A DNA stretch of 64,000 nt from Dasytiphilus stammeri_K (GCA_041944835.1 CP145879.1:62001-126000), one strand, 5' to 3'; positions 17,872 to 30,459 are shown, counted from the first letter of the stretch. Numbers and translations: made by a program. The notes: generated by a model not told the origin, from the sequence alone.

Positions 17872-19083
17872 ATGAACTATCACGATATTTTAGTACCCGA
17901 TTTACCTGAATCAGTTATGGATGCAACTATTTTAACTTGGCATAAGAAGATTGGTGATGTTATTTCTGCTAATGAAATTTTAGTGGAAATTGAAACTGAT
18001 AAAGTAGTTTTGGAAATTCCATCTCCAAGTCATGGTGTTCTAATTGCTATACTTGAAAATGAAGGTGCTGTTGTTACCTCTAAACAGGTTATAGGACAAT
18101 ATCAATCTAATACTCATAAAGAAGTCAATAGCGAAATCAAAGATAAAGATATTAATGATACAAAATTACCATTACCCAGTTATAAAGAAAACGAAAGCAA
18201 TAGAGTTCAAGGTTCACTTCTTACTCCAAGCATTCGACGGATGATTAAGGAATCTAATTTAGATCCATTAAATATTTCGGGAACCGGAAAAAAGGGTCGT
18301 ATTACTAAATTAGATGTAGAAAATTATTTAGAACATATAGATAATAAACTAGATCTAACTACTAAAGAAAAAAAAATTGATAAAAGAGATGAAAAACGTG
18401 TTCCAATGACACGCATTCGCAAACGTATTGCAGAGCGTTTACTAAAAATTACTAATCAGACTGCTATGTTAACTACTTTTAATGAAGTTAATATGAAACC
18501 TATTATAGATTTGCGTAAGCAGTATGGTGAAATATTTGAAAAAATCCATGGTATACGTCTGGGTTTTATGTCTTTTTATGTTAAAGCAGTAATAGAAAGC
18601 TTAAAACGTTTTCCGGAAATTAATGCTTATATTGATGGAGAAGATATTATATATCATAACTATTATGATATTAGTATCGCTGTCTCTACCCCTCGTGGTT
18701 TAGTAACACCGGTTTTACAAAACGCAGAATTCATGAGTATGCCAGAGATAGAAAAAAATATTAAAGCAATGGCTATTAAAGCACGCGAAGGAAAGTTAAC
18801 AGTAGATGATCTTATTGGAGGTACTTTTACAATTAGTAATGGAGGTGTATTTGGTTCCTTAATCTCTACTCCAATAATTAATCCTCCACAAAGTGCTATT
18901 TTAGGTATGCATGCTATTAAAGAACGACCAGTTGCAGTTGAAGGTAAAGTAGTAATTTTACCTATGATGTATTTAGCTCTTTCTTATGATCATCGCTTAA
19001 TTGATGGACGTGAATCTATTAGTTTTTTATTATCTCTTAAAGAAAGTTTAGAAGATCCTACACGTTTACTACTAGAAATTTAA
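17872..19083 (+). CDS. sucB: Dihydrolipoyl succinyltransferase SucB (E2)
   Basis: Core of the 2-oxoglutarate dehydrogenase complex, moving succinyl from lipoyl to CoA. 403 residues (E. coli 405). Domain order: one lipoyl domain with modified lysine K44 in EIETDKVVLEI; a linker; an E1/E3-binding domain at about 112-145 (LTPSIRRMIKE to KLDVENYL); and the catalytic domain ending in DHRLIDGRE with His374 and Asp378. It depends on LipB and LipA, both encoded at the window's left end, for its cofactor. Starts 12 bp after sucA with AAGGA-like spacing to the ATG. Confidence 0.97.
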   Translation: MNYHDILVPDLPESVMDATILTWHKKIGDVISANEILVEIETDKVVLEIPSPSHGVLIAILENEGAVVTSKQVIGQYQSNTHKEVNSEIKDKDINDTKLPLPSYKENESNRVQGSLLTPSIRRMIKESNLDPLNISGTGKKGRITKLDVENYLEHIDNKLDLTTKEKKIDKRDEKRVPMTRIRKRIAERLLKITNQTAMLTTFNEVNMKPIIDLRKQYGEIFEKIHGIRLGFMSFYVKAVIESLKRFPEINAYIDGEDIIYHNYYDISIAVSTPRGLVTPVLQNAEFMSMPEIEKNIKAMAIKAREGKLTVDDLIGGTFTISNGGVFGSLISTPIINPPQSAILGMHAIKERPVAVEGKVVILPMMYLALSYDHRLIDGRESISFLLSLKESLEDPTRLLLEI

Positions 19084-19131
19084 AAGAGATCAATGAAATA
19101 AAACCTCCAATCGCATGGATAATAAAATAAC

Positions 19132-20304
19132 ATGAACTTACATGAATATCAGGCAAAAAAATTATTATTAAAGTACGGTTTGCCAGTTCCAGTTGGTTAT
19201 GTATGTACGAATTCTCATGAAGCGGTAAAATTAGCAAGTAAAATTGGTAAAGGACCATGGGTTGCTAAATGCCAAATTCATGGGGGTGGTCGTGGAAAAG
19301 CTGGAGCAGTAAAAATTATAACCAATAAAAATGATCTTAAAAAATTTACAGACAAGTGGTTAGGTTCTCGTTTGAGAACTTATCAAACTACTGAACAGGG
19401 ACAACCAGTTAACCACATACTTATTGAAGCTGCTACTGAAATTTATCAAGAACTCTATTTATCTGTTGTCATTGATCGTAGTGTATCTTGCATTATAGTT
19501 ATAGCTTCTACTAAAGGAGGTATAAATATTGAGAAAATCTCTAAAGAAAAACCACATTCATTGCACAAGATGATGATAGACCCTTTTATAGGTGCACAAC
19601 CCTTTCAAGCACGTAGTCTTGCATTTAAAATAGGACTGACAGGTAATTTAATTACTCAATTTGTAAGTATTTTTATGAAATTAGTAAAATTATTTATAAA
19701 ATGTGATTTACTTTTAGCGGAGATTAATCCATTAGTAATAACCACAGAAAATAATCTTATTTGCCTTGATGCTAAGGTGGTGTTAGATAGTAATGCTTTA
19801 TTTAGGCAATTAGAACTAGGTAATCAAAAGGATCTGAATCAAGAAGATCCGATTGAGGCATATGCTAGACAATGGGAACTGAATTATGTGGCTCTAAAAG
19901 GTAATATAGGTTGTATGGTAAATGGTGCTGGTTTAGCTATGGCTACTATGGATCTTATTCAACTTTACGGAGGGGAAGCTGCGAATTTTTTAGATGTTGG
20001 TGGAGCTATAACTAAAGAACGAGTTACTGAAGCATTTAAAATAATATTATCAGATTCAAAAGTGCAAGCTATAATAGTAAATATTTTTGGTGGGATTGTA
20101 AGCTGTGATTTAATTGCTGAAGGAATTATAAAAGCAGTATCCGAAGTTGCAATTAAAATTCCAGTAGTAGTTCGTTTAGAAGGAAATCAGGCCGAGATCG
20201 GTGCGCAGAAAATATTACGGAGTAATATGAGTATTATTGTAGCTTCTAATTTAACTCAAGCAATTAAATTAGTTATTTCTGCTGCTAACAATAATAATAA
20301 ATAA
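19132..20304 (+). CDS. sucC: Succinyl-CoA synthetase beta subunit SucC
   Basis: Nucleotide-binding subunit of succinyl-CoA synthetase, which makes ATP or GTP from succinyl-CoA. 390 residues (E. coli 388). The ATP-grasp domain is recognisable from NLHEYQAKKLL at the start, CQIHGGGRGKAG and LAEINPLV, and the C-terminal CoA-ligase domain has MVNGAGLAMATMD and IFGGIVSCDLIAEG. It follows sucB after 48 bp and precedes sucD after 23 bp. Confidence 0.97.
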   Translation: MNLHEYQAKKLLLKYGLPVPVGYVCTNSHEAVKLASKIGKGPWVAKCQIHGGGRGKAGAVKIITNKNDLKKFTDKWLGSRLRTYQTTEQGQPVNHILIEAATEIYQELYLSVVIDRSVSCIIVIASTKGGINIEKISKEKPHSLHKMMIDPFIGAQPFQARSLAFKIGLTGNLITQFVSIFMKLVKLFIKCDLLLAEINPLVITTENNLICLDAKVVLDSNALFRQLELGNQKDLNQEDPIEAYARQWELNYVALKGNIGCMVNGAGLAMATMDLIQLYGGEAANFLDVGGAITKERVTEAFKIILSDSKVQAIIVNIFGGIVSCDLIAEGIIKAVSEVAIKIPVVVRLEGNQAEIGAQKILRSNMSIIVASNLTQAIKLVISAANNNNK

Positions 20305-20327
20305 GTAGAAATAGGTGTAAAATCATC

Positions 20328-21197
20328 ATGTCAATTTTAATTAATAAAAATACCCGAGTAATTTGTCAAGGAATAACAGGTAATCAAGGAACCATACATT
20401 GTTCACATGCTCTTGAATATGGTACAAAAATTGTAGGAGGAGTTACACCTGGTAAAGGTGGAAAATTACATATGGGCTTACCTATATTTAATACAGTATA
20501 CGAAGCCGTAGAAAATACAGGAGCTACTACTTCAGTTATATACGTACCTGCTCAATTTTGTAAAGATAGCATCTTAGAAGCTATTGAGAGTGGGATTAAT
20601 TTAATAATTACTATTACTGAAGGTATTCCTGTTCATGATATGTTGATAATAAAAAAAAAGCTAGAGCAAACTAATATATGTATGATTGGTCCCAATTGTC
20701 CTGGAGTAATAACTCCAGGAGAATGTAAAATAGGTATTATGCCTAGCGAAATTCATAAATTAGGTTTAGTAGGTGTGGTATCTCGATCAGGTACTTTAAC
20801 TTATGAGGTTGTAAAGCAAATTAGTGATGCTGGATATGGGCAATCTACTTGTGTAGGTATAGGAGGAGATCCTATTGCTGGTACCGATTTTCAATCCATT
20901 TTAAGACTTTTTGAAAATGATCCCGCTACTAAAATAATTGTAATGATTGGTGAAATTGGAGGTCTTGCTGAAGAACAGGCTTCTAAATATATTAATAAAT
21001 ATATAACTAAACCTGTAATAGCCTATATTGCTGGAAGAACTGCACCTCAAGGAAAACGTATGGGTCATGCAGGAGCCATTATATCAAATGGTGAAGGAAA
21101 TGCAGATTCAAAAATTGCATCACTTGAAAATGCAGGAGTAATTACTATTGACGATCTTACCAAAATTGGTGAAACCATAAAAAATATATTAAATTAA
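20328..21197 (+). CDS. sucD: Succinyl-CoA synthetase alpha subunit SucD
   Basis: CoA-binding and phosphohistidine-bearing subunit of succinyl-CoA synthetase. 289 residues, as in E. coli. Visible are the N-terminal Rossmann region (VICQGITGNQGT, GGVTPGKGG), GPNCPGVITPGE, the SRSGTLTYE motif and the active histidine in GHAGAII. It is the last gene of the sdh-suc run and ends about 45 bp before the convergent tRNA-Asp gene. No clear intrinsic terminator is visible between them; a weak inverted repeat lies at 21205-21224. Confidence 0.97.
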   Translation: MSILINKNTRVICQGITGNQGTIHCSHALEYGTKIVGGVTPGKGGKLHMGLPIFNTVYEAVENTGATTSVIYVPAQFCKDSILEAIESGINLIITITEGIPVHDMLIIKKKLEQTNICMIGPNCPGVITPGECKIGIMPSEIHKLGLVGVVSRSGTLTYEVVKQISDAGYGQSTCVGIGGDPIAGTDFQSILRLFENDPATKIIVMIGEIGGLAEEQASKYINKYITKPVIAYIAGRTAPQGKRMGHAGAIISNGEGNADSKIASLENAGVITIDDLTKIGETIKNILN

Positions 21198-21242
21198 AAT
21201 ACCTGCTTATAATAAATAATAAGCTGCCATTAATTATTTAGA

Positions 21243-21320
21243 TGGCGGTGCGGACGGGATTTGAACCCGCGACCCCCGGCGTGACAGGCCGGTATTCTAA
21301 CCAAACTGAACTACCACACC
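21243..21320 (-). tRNA. tRNA-Asp (GTC)
   Basis: Acceptor GGTGTGG pairs with CCGCACC (one G-U pair), anticodon loop CTGTCAC gives GTC, discriminator G, and CCA is encoded (complement of 21243-21245). It follows the 5S gene, as aspT follows rrnC and rrnH in E. coli, so it is probably the distal gene of the rRNA transcript. Confidence 0.95.
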
Positions 21321-21355
21321 TATTTAAATAACTTATTACAGTATGTATACAATTT

Positions 21356-21473
21356 GCCAGACAGCTACCTGCTCTCACACGAAAAAAAAATCGCACTACC
21401 CTAGGCGCTACGACGTTTCACTACTGAGTTCGGTATGGTATCAGGTGGTACCATCGCGCTAAAACCGTCTGGC
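21356..21473 (-). rRNA. rrf: 5S ribosomal RNA
   Basis: About 118 bases with the terminal helix formed by GCCAGAC and GTCTGGC, the conserved CCGAACTCAG loop and GTGAAAC. It lies 38 bp downstream of 23S and upstream of tRNA-Asp. Ends are set from the terminal helix and may be off by one or two bases. Confidence 0.95.
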
Positions 21474-21511
21474 TTTTTATAATATTGTATATAGAACATT
21501 TCTGGTGTTAT

Positions 21512-24442
<2,931 letters not shown>

Positions 24443-24479
24443 CCATAACCCACAAATGTCCTTATATTTATTTTCGTTT

Positions 24480-24491
24480 TTTTAAAGAGCT
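24480..24491 (-). promoter_or_regulatory. Spacer boxA antitermination element
   Basis: On the minus strand, upstream of 23S, the sequence AGCTCTTTAAA matches the boxA core (GCTCTTTAA) that recruits NusB/S10 antitermination factors in enterobacterial rRNA spacers. It lies 38 bases before the 23S 5' end and immediately beside the sequence gap. Confidence 0.65.
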
Positions 24492-24499
24492 TTAAATAA

Positions 24500-24599
24500 N
24501 NNNNNNNNNNNNNNNNNNNNNNNNNNNNNNNNNNNNNNNNNNNNNNNNNNNNNNNNNNNNNNNNNNNNNNNNNNNNNNNNNNNNNNNNNNNNNNNNNNN
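24500..24599. other. Assembly gap of 100 N in the 16S-23S spacer
   Basis: Exactly 100 unknown bases, the conventional placeholder for a gap of unestimated size. It falls between the 16S trailer and the 23S leader. Both flanks carry matching rRNA operon elements (the trailer arm of the 16S processing stem on one side, boxA on the other), which supports correct joining. A spacer tRNA (Glu, or Ile plus Ala, in E. coli) could be hidden here. Confidence 0.97.
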
Positions 24600-24612
24600 T
24601 TTTATCTGAAAC

Positions 24613-24628
24613 AATTTATGTGTGCACT
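24613..24628 (-). promoter_or_regulatory. Trailer arm of the pre-16S processing stem
   Basis: Sixteen bases downstream of 16S (AGTGCACACATAAATT on the minus strand) are complementary, with one G-U pair, to leader bases 26283-26298. Together they would form the double helix cut by RNase III in enterobacterial pre-16S RNA. Confidence 0.75.
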
Positions 24629-24650
24629 CCGAATACATGATTAAATATAT

Positions 24651-26208
<1,558 letters not shown>

Positions 26209-26282
26209 GTTATAAATAAGTAAATAAATTACTTATTTCATATTTTTACTTCAATCAGAAGTAATTTGATTTCATGTTCGTT

Positions 26283-26298
26283 AGTGCACACACAAATT
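26283..26298 (-). promoter_or_regulatory. Leader boxC and leader arm of pre-16S processing stem
   Basis: Minus-strand AATTTGTGTGTGCACT contains the boxC-like TGTGTGTGCACT of enterobacterial rRNA leaders and pairs over 16 positions with 24613-24628 across the 16S gene. This is the expected RNase III substrate. Confidence 0.75.
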
Positions 26299-26306
26299 AA
26301 TTTACA

Positions 26307-26318
26307 TTTTAAAGAACA
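26307..26318 (-). promoter_or_regulatory. Leader boxA antitermination element
   Basis: TGTTCTTTAAAA on the minus strand differs from the boxA consensus TGCTCTTTAACA at two positions and lies directly before boxC, in the E. coli order. It should load the Nus antitermination complex. Confidence 0.7.
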
Positions 26319-26337
26319 ATACATATTCGAACATTAT

Positions 26338-26365
26338 ACTATACAATATATCATTTTATATGCAA
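26338..26365 (-). promoter_or_regulatory. rRNA operon promoter
   Basis: TTGCAT (26365-26360) and TATAGT (26343-26338) are 16 bp apart, as in E. coli rrn P1. The predicted start near 26331 gives a leader of about 120 bases containing boxA and boxC. It sits directly beyond the ppa stop codon, so ppa read-through may also contribute. A TATAAT also occurs nearby (about 26331-26338), but its spacing to TTGCAT would be 21. Confidence 0.55.
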
Positions 26366-26372
26366 TATCTTT

Positions 26373-26909
26373 TTACTGATTTTTAGAATTTATAAAACGT
26401 TCAATAGAAATTAAAATTTCTTTCTTTGATTCTTCTGAATTACCCCAACCTATTATTTTTGTCCATTTATTTTTTTCCAAATCTTTATAATGTTGAAAAA
26501 AATAATTAAGTTTATTTATTAATAATGGTGATAAATCTTCAACATCTAAAACTGAATCATATTCAGTAGTTAATTTATTATGAGGTACAGCTATTATTTT
26601 AAAATCATAACCAGCTTCATCCATCATTTTTAGAATACCTACTGGTCTACATCGAATAATGCTTTTGGGTTGTAAAGAAGGTGCTATTACTAAAGTATCG
26701 AGAGGATCTCCATCAAGTGATAAGGTTTTATTAAGATATCCATAATTACAAGGATAAAACATTGAAGTAGTTAAAAATCTATCGACAAATAATGCTCCGC
26801 TCTTTTTATCTATTTCGTATTTTATTGAATTATGCTTAAATGGTATCTCAATTATAACATTCAAATCATGAGGGACATTTTCACCAGTTAAAATTGAATC
26901 TAAATACAT
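26373..26909 (-). CDS. ppa: Inorganic pyrophosphatase
   Basis: Hydrolyses pyrophosphate, pulling biosynthetic reactions forward. Family I enzyme of 178 residues (E. coli 176). The magnesium-binding motif DGDPLDT with D66, D68 and D71 is intact, as are the substrate-binding FYPCNYGYLNKT (51-62) and the KWTKIIGWG region near the C terminus. It is divergent from gmk over 90 bp and lies immediately upstream of the rRNA operon promoter. ppa is not next to an rRNA operon in E. coli, so this neighbourhood reflects rearrangement. Confidence 0.96.
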   Translation of the reverse strand: MYLDSILTGENVPHDLNVIIEIPFKHNSIKYEIDKKSGALFVDRFLTTSMFYPCNYGYLNKTLSLDGDPLDTLVIAPSLQPKSIIRCRPVGILKMMDEAGYDFKIIAVPHNKLTTEYDSVLDVEDLSPLLINKLNYFFQHYKDLEKNKWTKIIGWGNSEESKKEILISIERFINSKNQ

Positions 26910-26999
26910 TTATTTATCCTTTATTTAATTAATATCAATACACAATTATTCATAATATAATAACCTAAGAGGTTAGAAATCAATCTAGAGAGATAAAAT

Positions 27000-27617
27000 A
27001 TGTATCAAAAAACCATTTTTATAATTTCCGCTCCTAGCGGTACTGGAAAAAGTACTATCATTCAAACCTTATTAAAACATTTAGATACTGCTCAATTATC
27101 TATTTCTCATACTACCAGACATAAACGATCCCAAGAAAAAAATGGAGAACATTATTATTTTATATCTTATGATCAATTTGAAAACATGATAAAAAAAGGA
27201 GAATTTTTAGAATACACAGAAATTTTTGGCCATTTATACGGGACATCACGTGCAGTAGTTGAAGATTTATTTTCAAACCATAAAGATATTTTACTTGATA
27301 TCAATTGGCAAGGAGCTCAACAAATTCGTAAATACATACCTAAAACATGTAGTATTTTTATATTACCACCCTCAAAAAATGAATTAAGGAAACGCTTATA
27401 TTATCGTGGACAGGATAGTAAAGAATCTATTGAAAAACGTTTTGAAGAAGCGCTTTCAGAAATGAAACATTATAAAGAATATGATTATGTAATTATAAAT
27501 GATAATTACGAAAATGCAGTATATGATTTAACTACTATTCTTCATACAGAAAAATTGAAATTATATCAACAGATAGTACGTAATAATGTTATCATTAGTG
27601 AATTACTAAGCAATTGA
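27000..27617 (+). CDS. gmk: Guanylate kinase
   Basis: Converts GMP to GDP with ATP. 205 residues (E. coli 207). P-loop SAPSGTGKST at 10-19, the GMP-binding HTTRHKRSQEKNGEHYYF segment, and the lid region with RGQDSKESIEKRF are present. It is followed by rpoZ after 36 bp as in E. coli; the rest of that operon (spoT, trmH, recG) is missing. Confidence 0.97.
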   Translation: MYQKTIFIISAPSGTGKSTIIQTLLKHLDTAQLSISHTTRHKRSQEKNGEHYYFISYDQFENMIKKGEFLEYTEIFGHLYGTSRAVVEDLFSNHKDILLDINWQGAQQIRKYIPKTCSIFILPPSKNELRKRLYYRGQDSKESIEKRFEEALSEMKHYKEYDYVIINDNYENAVYDLTTILHTEKLKLYQQIVRNNVIISELLSN

Positions 27618-27653
27618 TAACATAAAAATGTTAAATGTATTAGAGAATTTAAT

Positions 27654-27860
27654 ATGGCACGTATAACTGTTCAAAAAGCAGTAGAAAAAATTGGGAATCG
27701 TTTTGATTTAGTTTTAATTGCAGCTAAAAGAGCTCGTCAATTACAAAGAGATTATCAATCACCATTAGTTGCAATACAACAGAATGATAAATGTACCATT
27801 ATTGCATTAAGAGAAATTGAAGAAGGATTAATTTCAAGAGATCAATTTGAAAATTTTTAA
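27654..27860 (+). CDS. rpoZ: RNA polymerase omega subunit, C-terminally short
   Basis: Small RNA polymerase subunit that folds around the beta' C terminus. 68 residues against 91 in E. coli. The conserved N-terminal part (MARITVQKAVEKIGNRFDLV) and the ALREIEEGLI segment are intact; the acidic, glutamine/alanine-rich tail that is dispensable in E. coli is absent. The stop follows directly, with no remnant recognisable downstream, so this looks like a settled truncation rather than a frameshift. spoT, normally next, is missing, so a stringent-response role for omega with ppGpp may be gone too. Confidence 0.93.
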   Translation: MARITVQKAVEKIGNRFDLVLIAAKRARQLQRDYQSPLVAIQQNDKCTIIALREIEEGLISRDQFENF

Positions 27861-27958
27861 TGAGATAATTAAAAACTTTGGAAGCTAATGTATTATTATA
27901 TTAATTATATAATTATCCGTACATCTATCTGTAAATTTAGTAGAGTTCTTTATTAAAA

Positions 27959-28621
27959 ATGAAACTATGGAAACGTCAATTTATTGAATTTATATTACAT
28001 AATCAAGTTTTAAAATTTGGAGAATTCATTTTAAAATCGGGACGTTGTAGTCCTTATTTTTTTAATCTGGGAATGATTAAAACTGGACTGGATTTAGCAT
28101 TATTAGGACGTTTTTATGCTAATGCATTAATAGATTCAGGTATAGATTTTGATCTCATCTTTGGTCCAGCTTATAAGGGAATATTGATTAGTACTGCTAC
28201 AACAATTGCATTAGCCGAATACTATGGTAAAAAAATACCATATTGTTTTAATCGTAAAGTGAGCAAAACTTATGGAGAACAAGGTTTATTTATAGGCGCT
28301 CCATTAAAAGGAAGCATTATCTTAGTAGATGATGTTCTTACTACAGGAACTACGATTCATGAATCGATGAATCTCATTCAAAATGCTAAAATTAATAGCA
28401 GCAAATTAGCTGGAATATTAATAGCTTTAGATCGTGAAGAATTTAACCACAATCATACCGATACAGTTAAAGAAGTAGAAAAATCTTATAATTGTAAAGT
28501 AATCTCTCTAATTTCTATAACAGAACTAATAAATTATACCGATATAAAAAATCCATACATCGCGGAACAACTTCGTCTTTATCAAAAAAAATATGGATAT
28601 AAATATTATAATAAAAAATAA
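27959..28621 (+). CDS. pyrE: Orotate phosphoribosyltransferase PyrE
   Basis: Makes OMP from orotate and PRPP in pyrimidine synthesis. 220 residues (E. coli 213). The PRPP-binding motif ILVDDVLTTGT lies at 121-131, with FKSG/GR-type active-site residues in FGEFILKSGRCSPYF (20-34) and the mobile-loop lysines at 100-105. A short C-terminal extension is lysine/tyrosine-rich. It ends only 5 bp before the end of convergent dut, which leaves almost no room for terminators. Confidence 0.96.
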   Translation: MKLWKRQFIEFILHNQVLKFGEFILKSGRCSPYFFNLGMIKTGLDLALLGRFYANALIDSGIDFDLIFGPAYKGILISTATTIALAEYYGKKIPYCFNRKVSKTYGEQGLFIGAPLKGSIILVDDVLTTGTTIHESMNLIQNAKINSSKLAGILIALDREEFNHNHTDTVKEVEKSYNCKVISLISITELINYTDIKNPYIAEQLRLYQKKYGYKYYNKK

Positions 28622-28626
28622 TTTTA

Positions 28627-29091
28627 CTACATATTACCAGAATGTCCAAAACTTCCTATTCCACGCTTACTAGGAGAAAAAGAATTCACTATATTTAATT
28701 CAACTTGCATAACAGGTACAAAAACTAATTGAGCAATTTTCTGATTGGGTTTAATAGTAAATGGTTTTTTACCTCTATTCCATACTGAAATTAGTATTTC
28801 TCCTTGGTAATCTGAGTCAATTAATCCAATCAAATTTCCTAATACTAATCCGTATTTATGACCCAAACCAGATCTGGGTAAAATAAATGCTGCTAATGAA
28901 GGATCTTCAATATGAATTGCTAAACCCGTTGGAATGAGTAGAGTATTTCCTGGATGTAATTCTATTATTTCATCTAAACAGGCACGTAAATCTAGTCCAG
29001 CAGAACCCGATGTGGCATAAGTAGGTAAAGGTAGATGGTTGTTGTTATCTATACAATTATTGATAATTTTAACGTTTATTATTTTTTTCAT
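28627..29091 (-). CDS. dut: dUTP pyrophosphatase
   Basis: Trimeric dUTPase that keeps uracil out of DNA and supplies dUMP for thymidylate. 154 residues (E. coli 152). All characteristic motifs are visible: SAGLDLRA, PRSGLGHKYG, GNLIGLIDSDYQGEI, and the C-terminal arm RGIGSFGHSG. Convergent with pyrE, divergent from rpmB. E. coli order pyrE, dut, (coaBC), rpmB is kept apart from loss of coaBC and slmA. Confidence 0.97.
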   Translation of the reverse strand: MKKIINVKIINNCIDNNNHLPLPTYATSGSAGLDLRACLDEIIELHPGNTLLIPTGLAIHIEDPSLAAFILPRSGLGHKYGLVLGNLIGLIDSDYQGEILISVWNRGKKPFTIKPNQKIAQLVFVPVMQVELNIVNSFSPSKRGIGSFGHSGNM

Positions 29092-29227
29092 AAAATCTAT
29101 AGTATAATTAATGTTATAACTTACTTATAAAAAAATAATATTTAGTAGTCAATAGCGAATTATGGATAGTCTAAAAGACTCGAACCATCTATAGTATGAT
29201 ATATAAATATAAAAGAGAATAATTATT

Positions 29228-29449
29228 ATGTCACGATTTTGTAAAATTACAGGTAAACGTCCTTTGATTGGAAATCATCGTTCGCATGCTATGAATGCTA
29301 AAAAACGTCGTTTTTTTCCGAATTTACATTCACATTATTTCTGGATTGAAAGCAAAAAGGCGTTCGTAAAAATCCGCACCTCAACTAAAGGGTTGAGAAT
29401 TATTGATAAAAAAGGAATCAATTCAATTATAACTCAAATTAAGGATTAA
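29228..29449 (+). CDS. rpmB: Ribosomal protein L28
   Basis: 50S subunit protein of 73 residues (E. coli 78). The start MSRFCKITGKRP and the NAKKRRFFPNLHSHYFWIE segment are typical; the last few C-terminal residues are shorter and diverged. It is followed by rpmG after 2 bp, the standard operon. The 136 bp upstream region contains an imperfect stem-loop (29162-29188) of unknown significance. Confidence 0.97.
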   Translation: MSRFCKITGKRPLIGNHRSHAMNAKKRRFFPNLHSHYFWIESKKAFVKIRTSTKGLRIIDKKGINSIITQIKD

Positions 29450-29451
29450 AA

Positions 29452-29622
29452 ATGGCTAAAAAAGCTTTAAGAGAAAAAATTAAACTTATATCTACTGCAG
29501 ATACCGGACATTTTTATACTACTACTAGAAATAAAAGAAATAAGCATGAAAAAAAAATGCATTTTAGAAAATTTGATCCTAAAATTCGTAAACATGTAAT
29601 TTATAAAGAAGCAAAAATTTAG
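29452..29622 (+). CDS. rpmG: Ribosomal protein L33
   Basis: Small 50S protein of 56 residues. It begins MAKKALREKIKL and ends HVIYKEAKI, matching E. coli L33 (55 residues) over its whole length, including TGHFYTTTRNKR. The ATG lies 2 bp after the rpmB stop codon. The protein is lysine-rich and basic, as expected. Read directly from the sequence. Confidence 0.96.
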   Translation: MAKKALREKIKLISTADTGHFYTTTRNKRNKHEKKMHFRKFDPKIRKHVIYKEAKI

Positions 29623-29646
29623 AAAAAAAAATAGGTTATCTATAAA

Positions 29647-30459
29647 TTGCCAGAATTACCAGAAATTGAAACTGTTTGTCGTGGAATTAAATTACATTTA
29701 GTAGGTAAAAGCATTATTCATTCGGTTATCCACAATAAATACTTAAAATTACCTATCCCAAATGAGATATATACTATCCACTATCAAAAAATATTAAGCG
29801 TACAACGTCGTGCAAGATATATTATTATACAACTGCCTTCAGGTTACATGATAATTCATTTTGGTATGTCAGGTAGTTTGCGTATTTTTCCTTGGAATAC
29901 TATACCACACAAAAATGATCATATCGATTTAATAATAAATGATGGAAAAATAGTACGTTATACCGACCCTCGTCGTTTTGGTATGTGGCTCTGGAGTAGT
30001 AATTCACCAACAACATTGGATCAGTTAACAAAATTAGGTCCAGAGCCTTTAAGTGATGAATTTTCAGGAAGTTATTTATTTAATAAATCTCGTAATAAAC
30101 ATATAGCGGTAAAATCTTGGCTAATGGATAATAAATGTGTAGTAGGAATTGGTAATATTTATTCTAATGAATGTTTGTTTTTAGCTGGAATATTACCTCT
30201 GAGGATAATATCGACTTTAAATATTTTAGAGTCCGAATTTCTTGTAAAAATAATAAAAAGAATCCTCCTGGAAGCTATCATGCTTGGAGGTACTACCTTA
30301 CGTGATTTTTGGCACATTGATGGTAATCATGGAAAATTTATTCATAAATTAAATGTATATGGTCGTACCAATAAACCATGTATACAATGTGGTACGTTAA
30401 TAAAACGTATTAGATATAAACAGCGTAGTACTTTTTTTTGTTGGAAATGTCAATCTTAG
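29647..30459 (+). CDS. mutM: Formamidopyrimidine-DNA glycosylase MutM
   Basis: Removes 8-oxoguanine and ring-opened purines from DNA. 270 residues including the start (E. coli 269). The start must be the TTG at 29647, because the mature enzyme needs an N-terminal proline followed by glutamate (PELPEIETV) for catalysis, and no ATG is available there. The C-terminal zinc finger is complete with C245, C248, C265 and C268. The GIGNIYSNE helix-two-turn-helix segment is present. It follows rpmG by 24 bp, as in E. coli. Retention shows some oxidative-damage repair remains. Confidence 0.96.
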   Translation: MPELPEIETVCRGIKLHLVGKSIIHSVIHNKYLKLPIPNEIYTIHYQKILSVQRRARYIIIQLPSGYMIIHFGMSGSLRIFPWNTIPHKNDHIDLIINDGKIVRYTDPRRFGMWLWSSNSPTTLDQLTKLGPEPLSDEFSGSYLFNKSRNKHIAVKSWLMDNKCVVGIGNIYSNECLFLAGILPLRIISTLNILESEFLVKIIKRILLEAIMLGGTTLRDFWHIDGNHGKFIHKLNVYGRTNKPCIQCGTLIKRIRYKQRSTFFCWKCQS

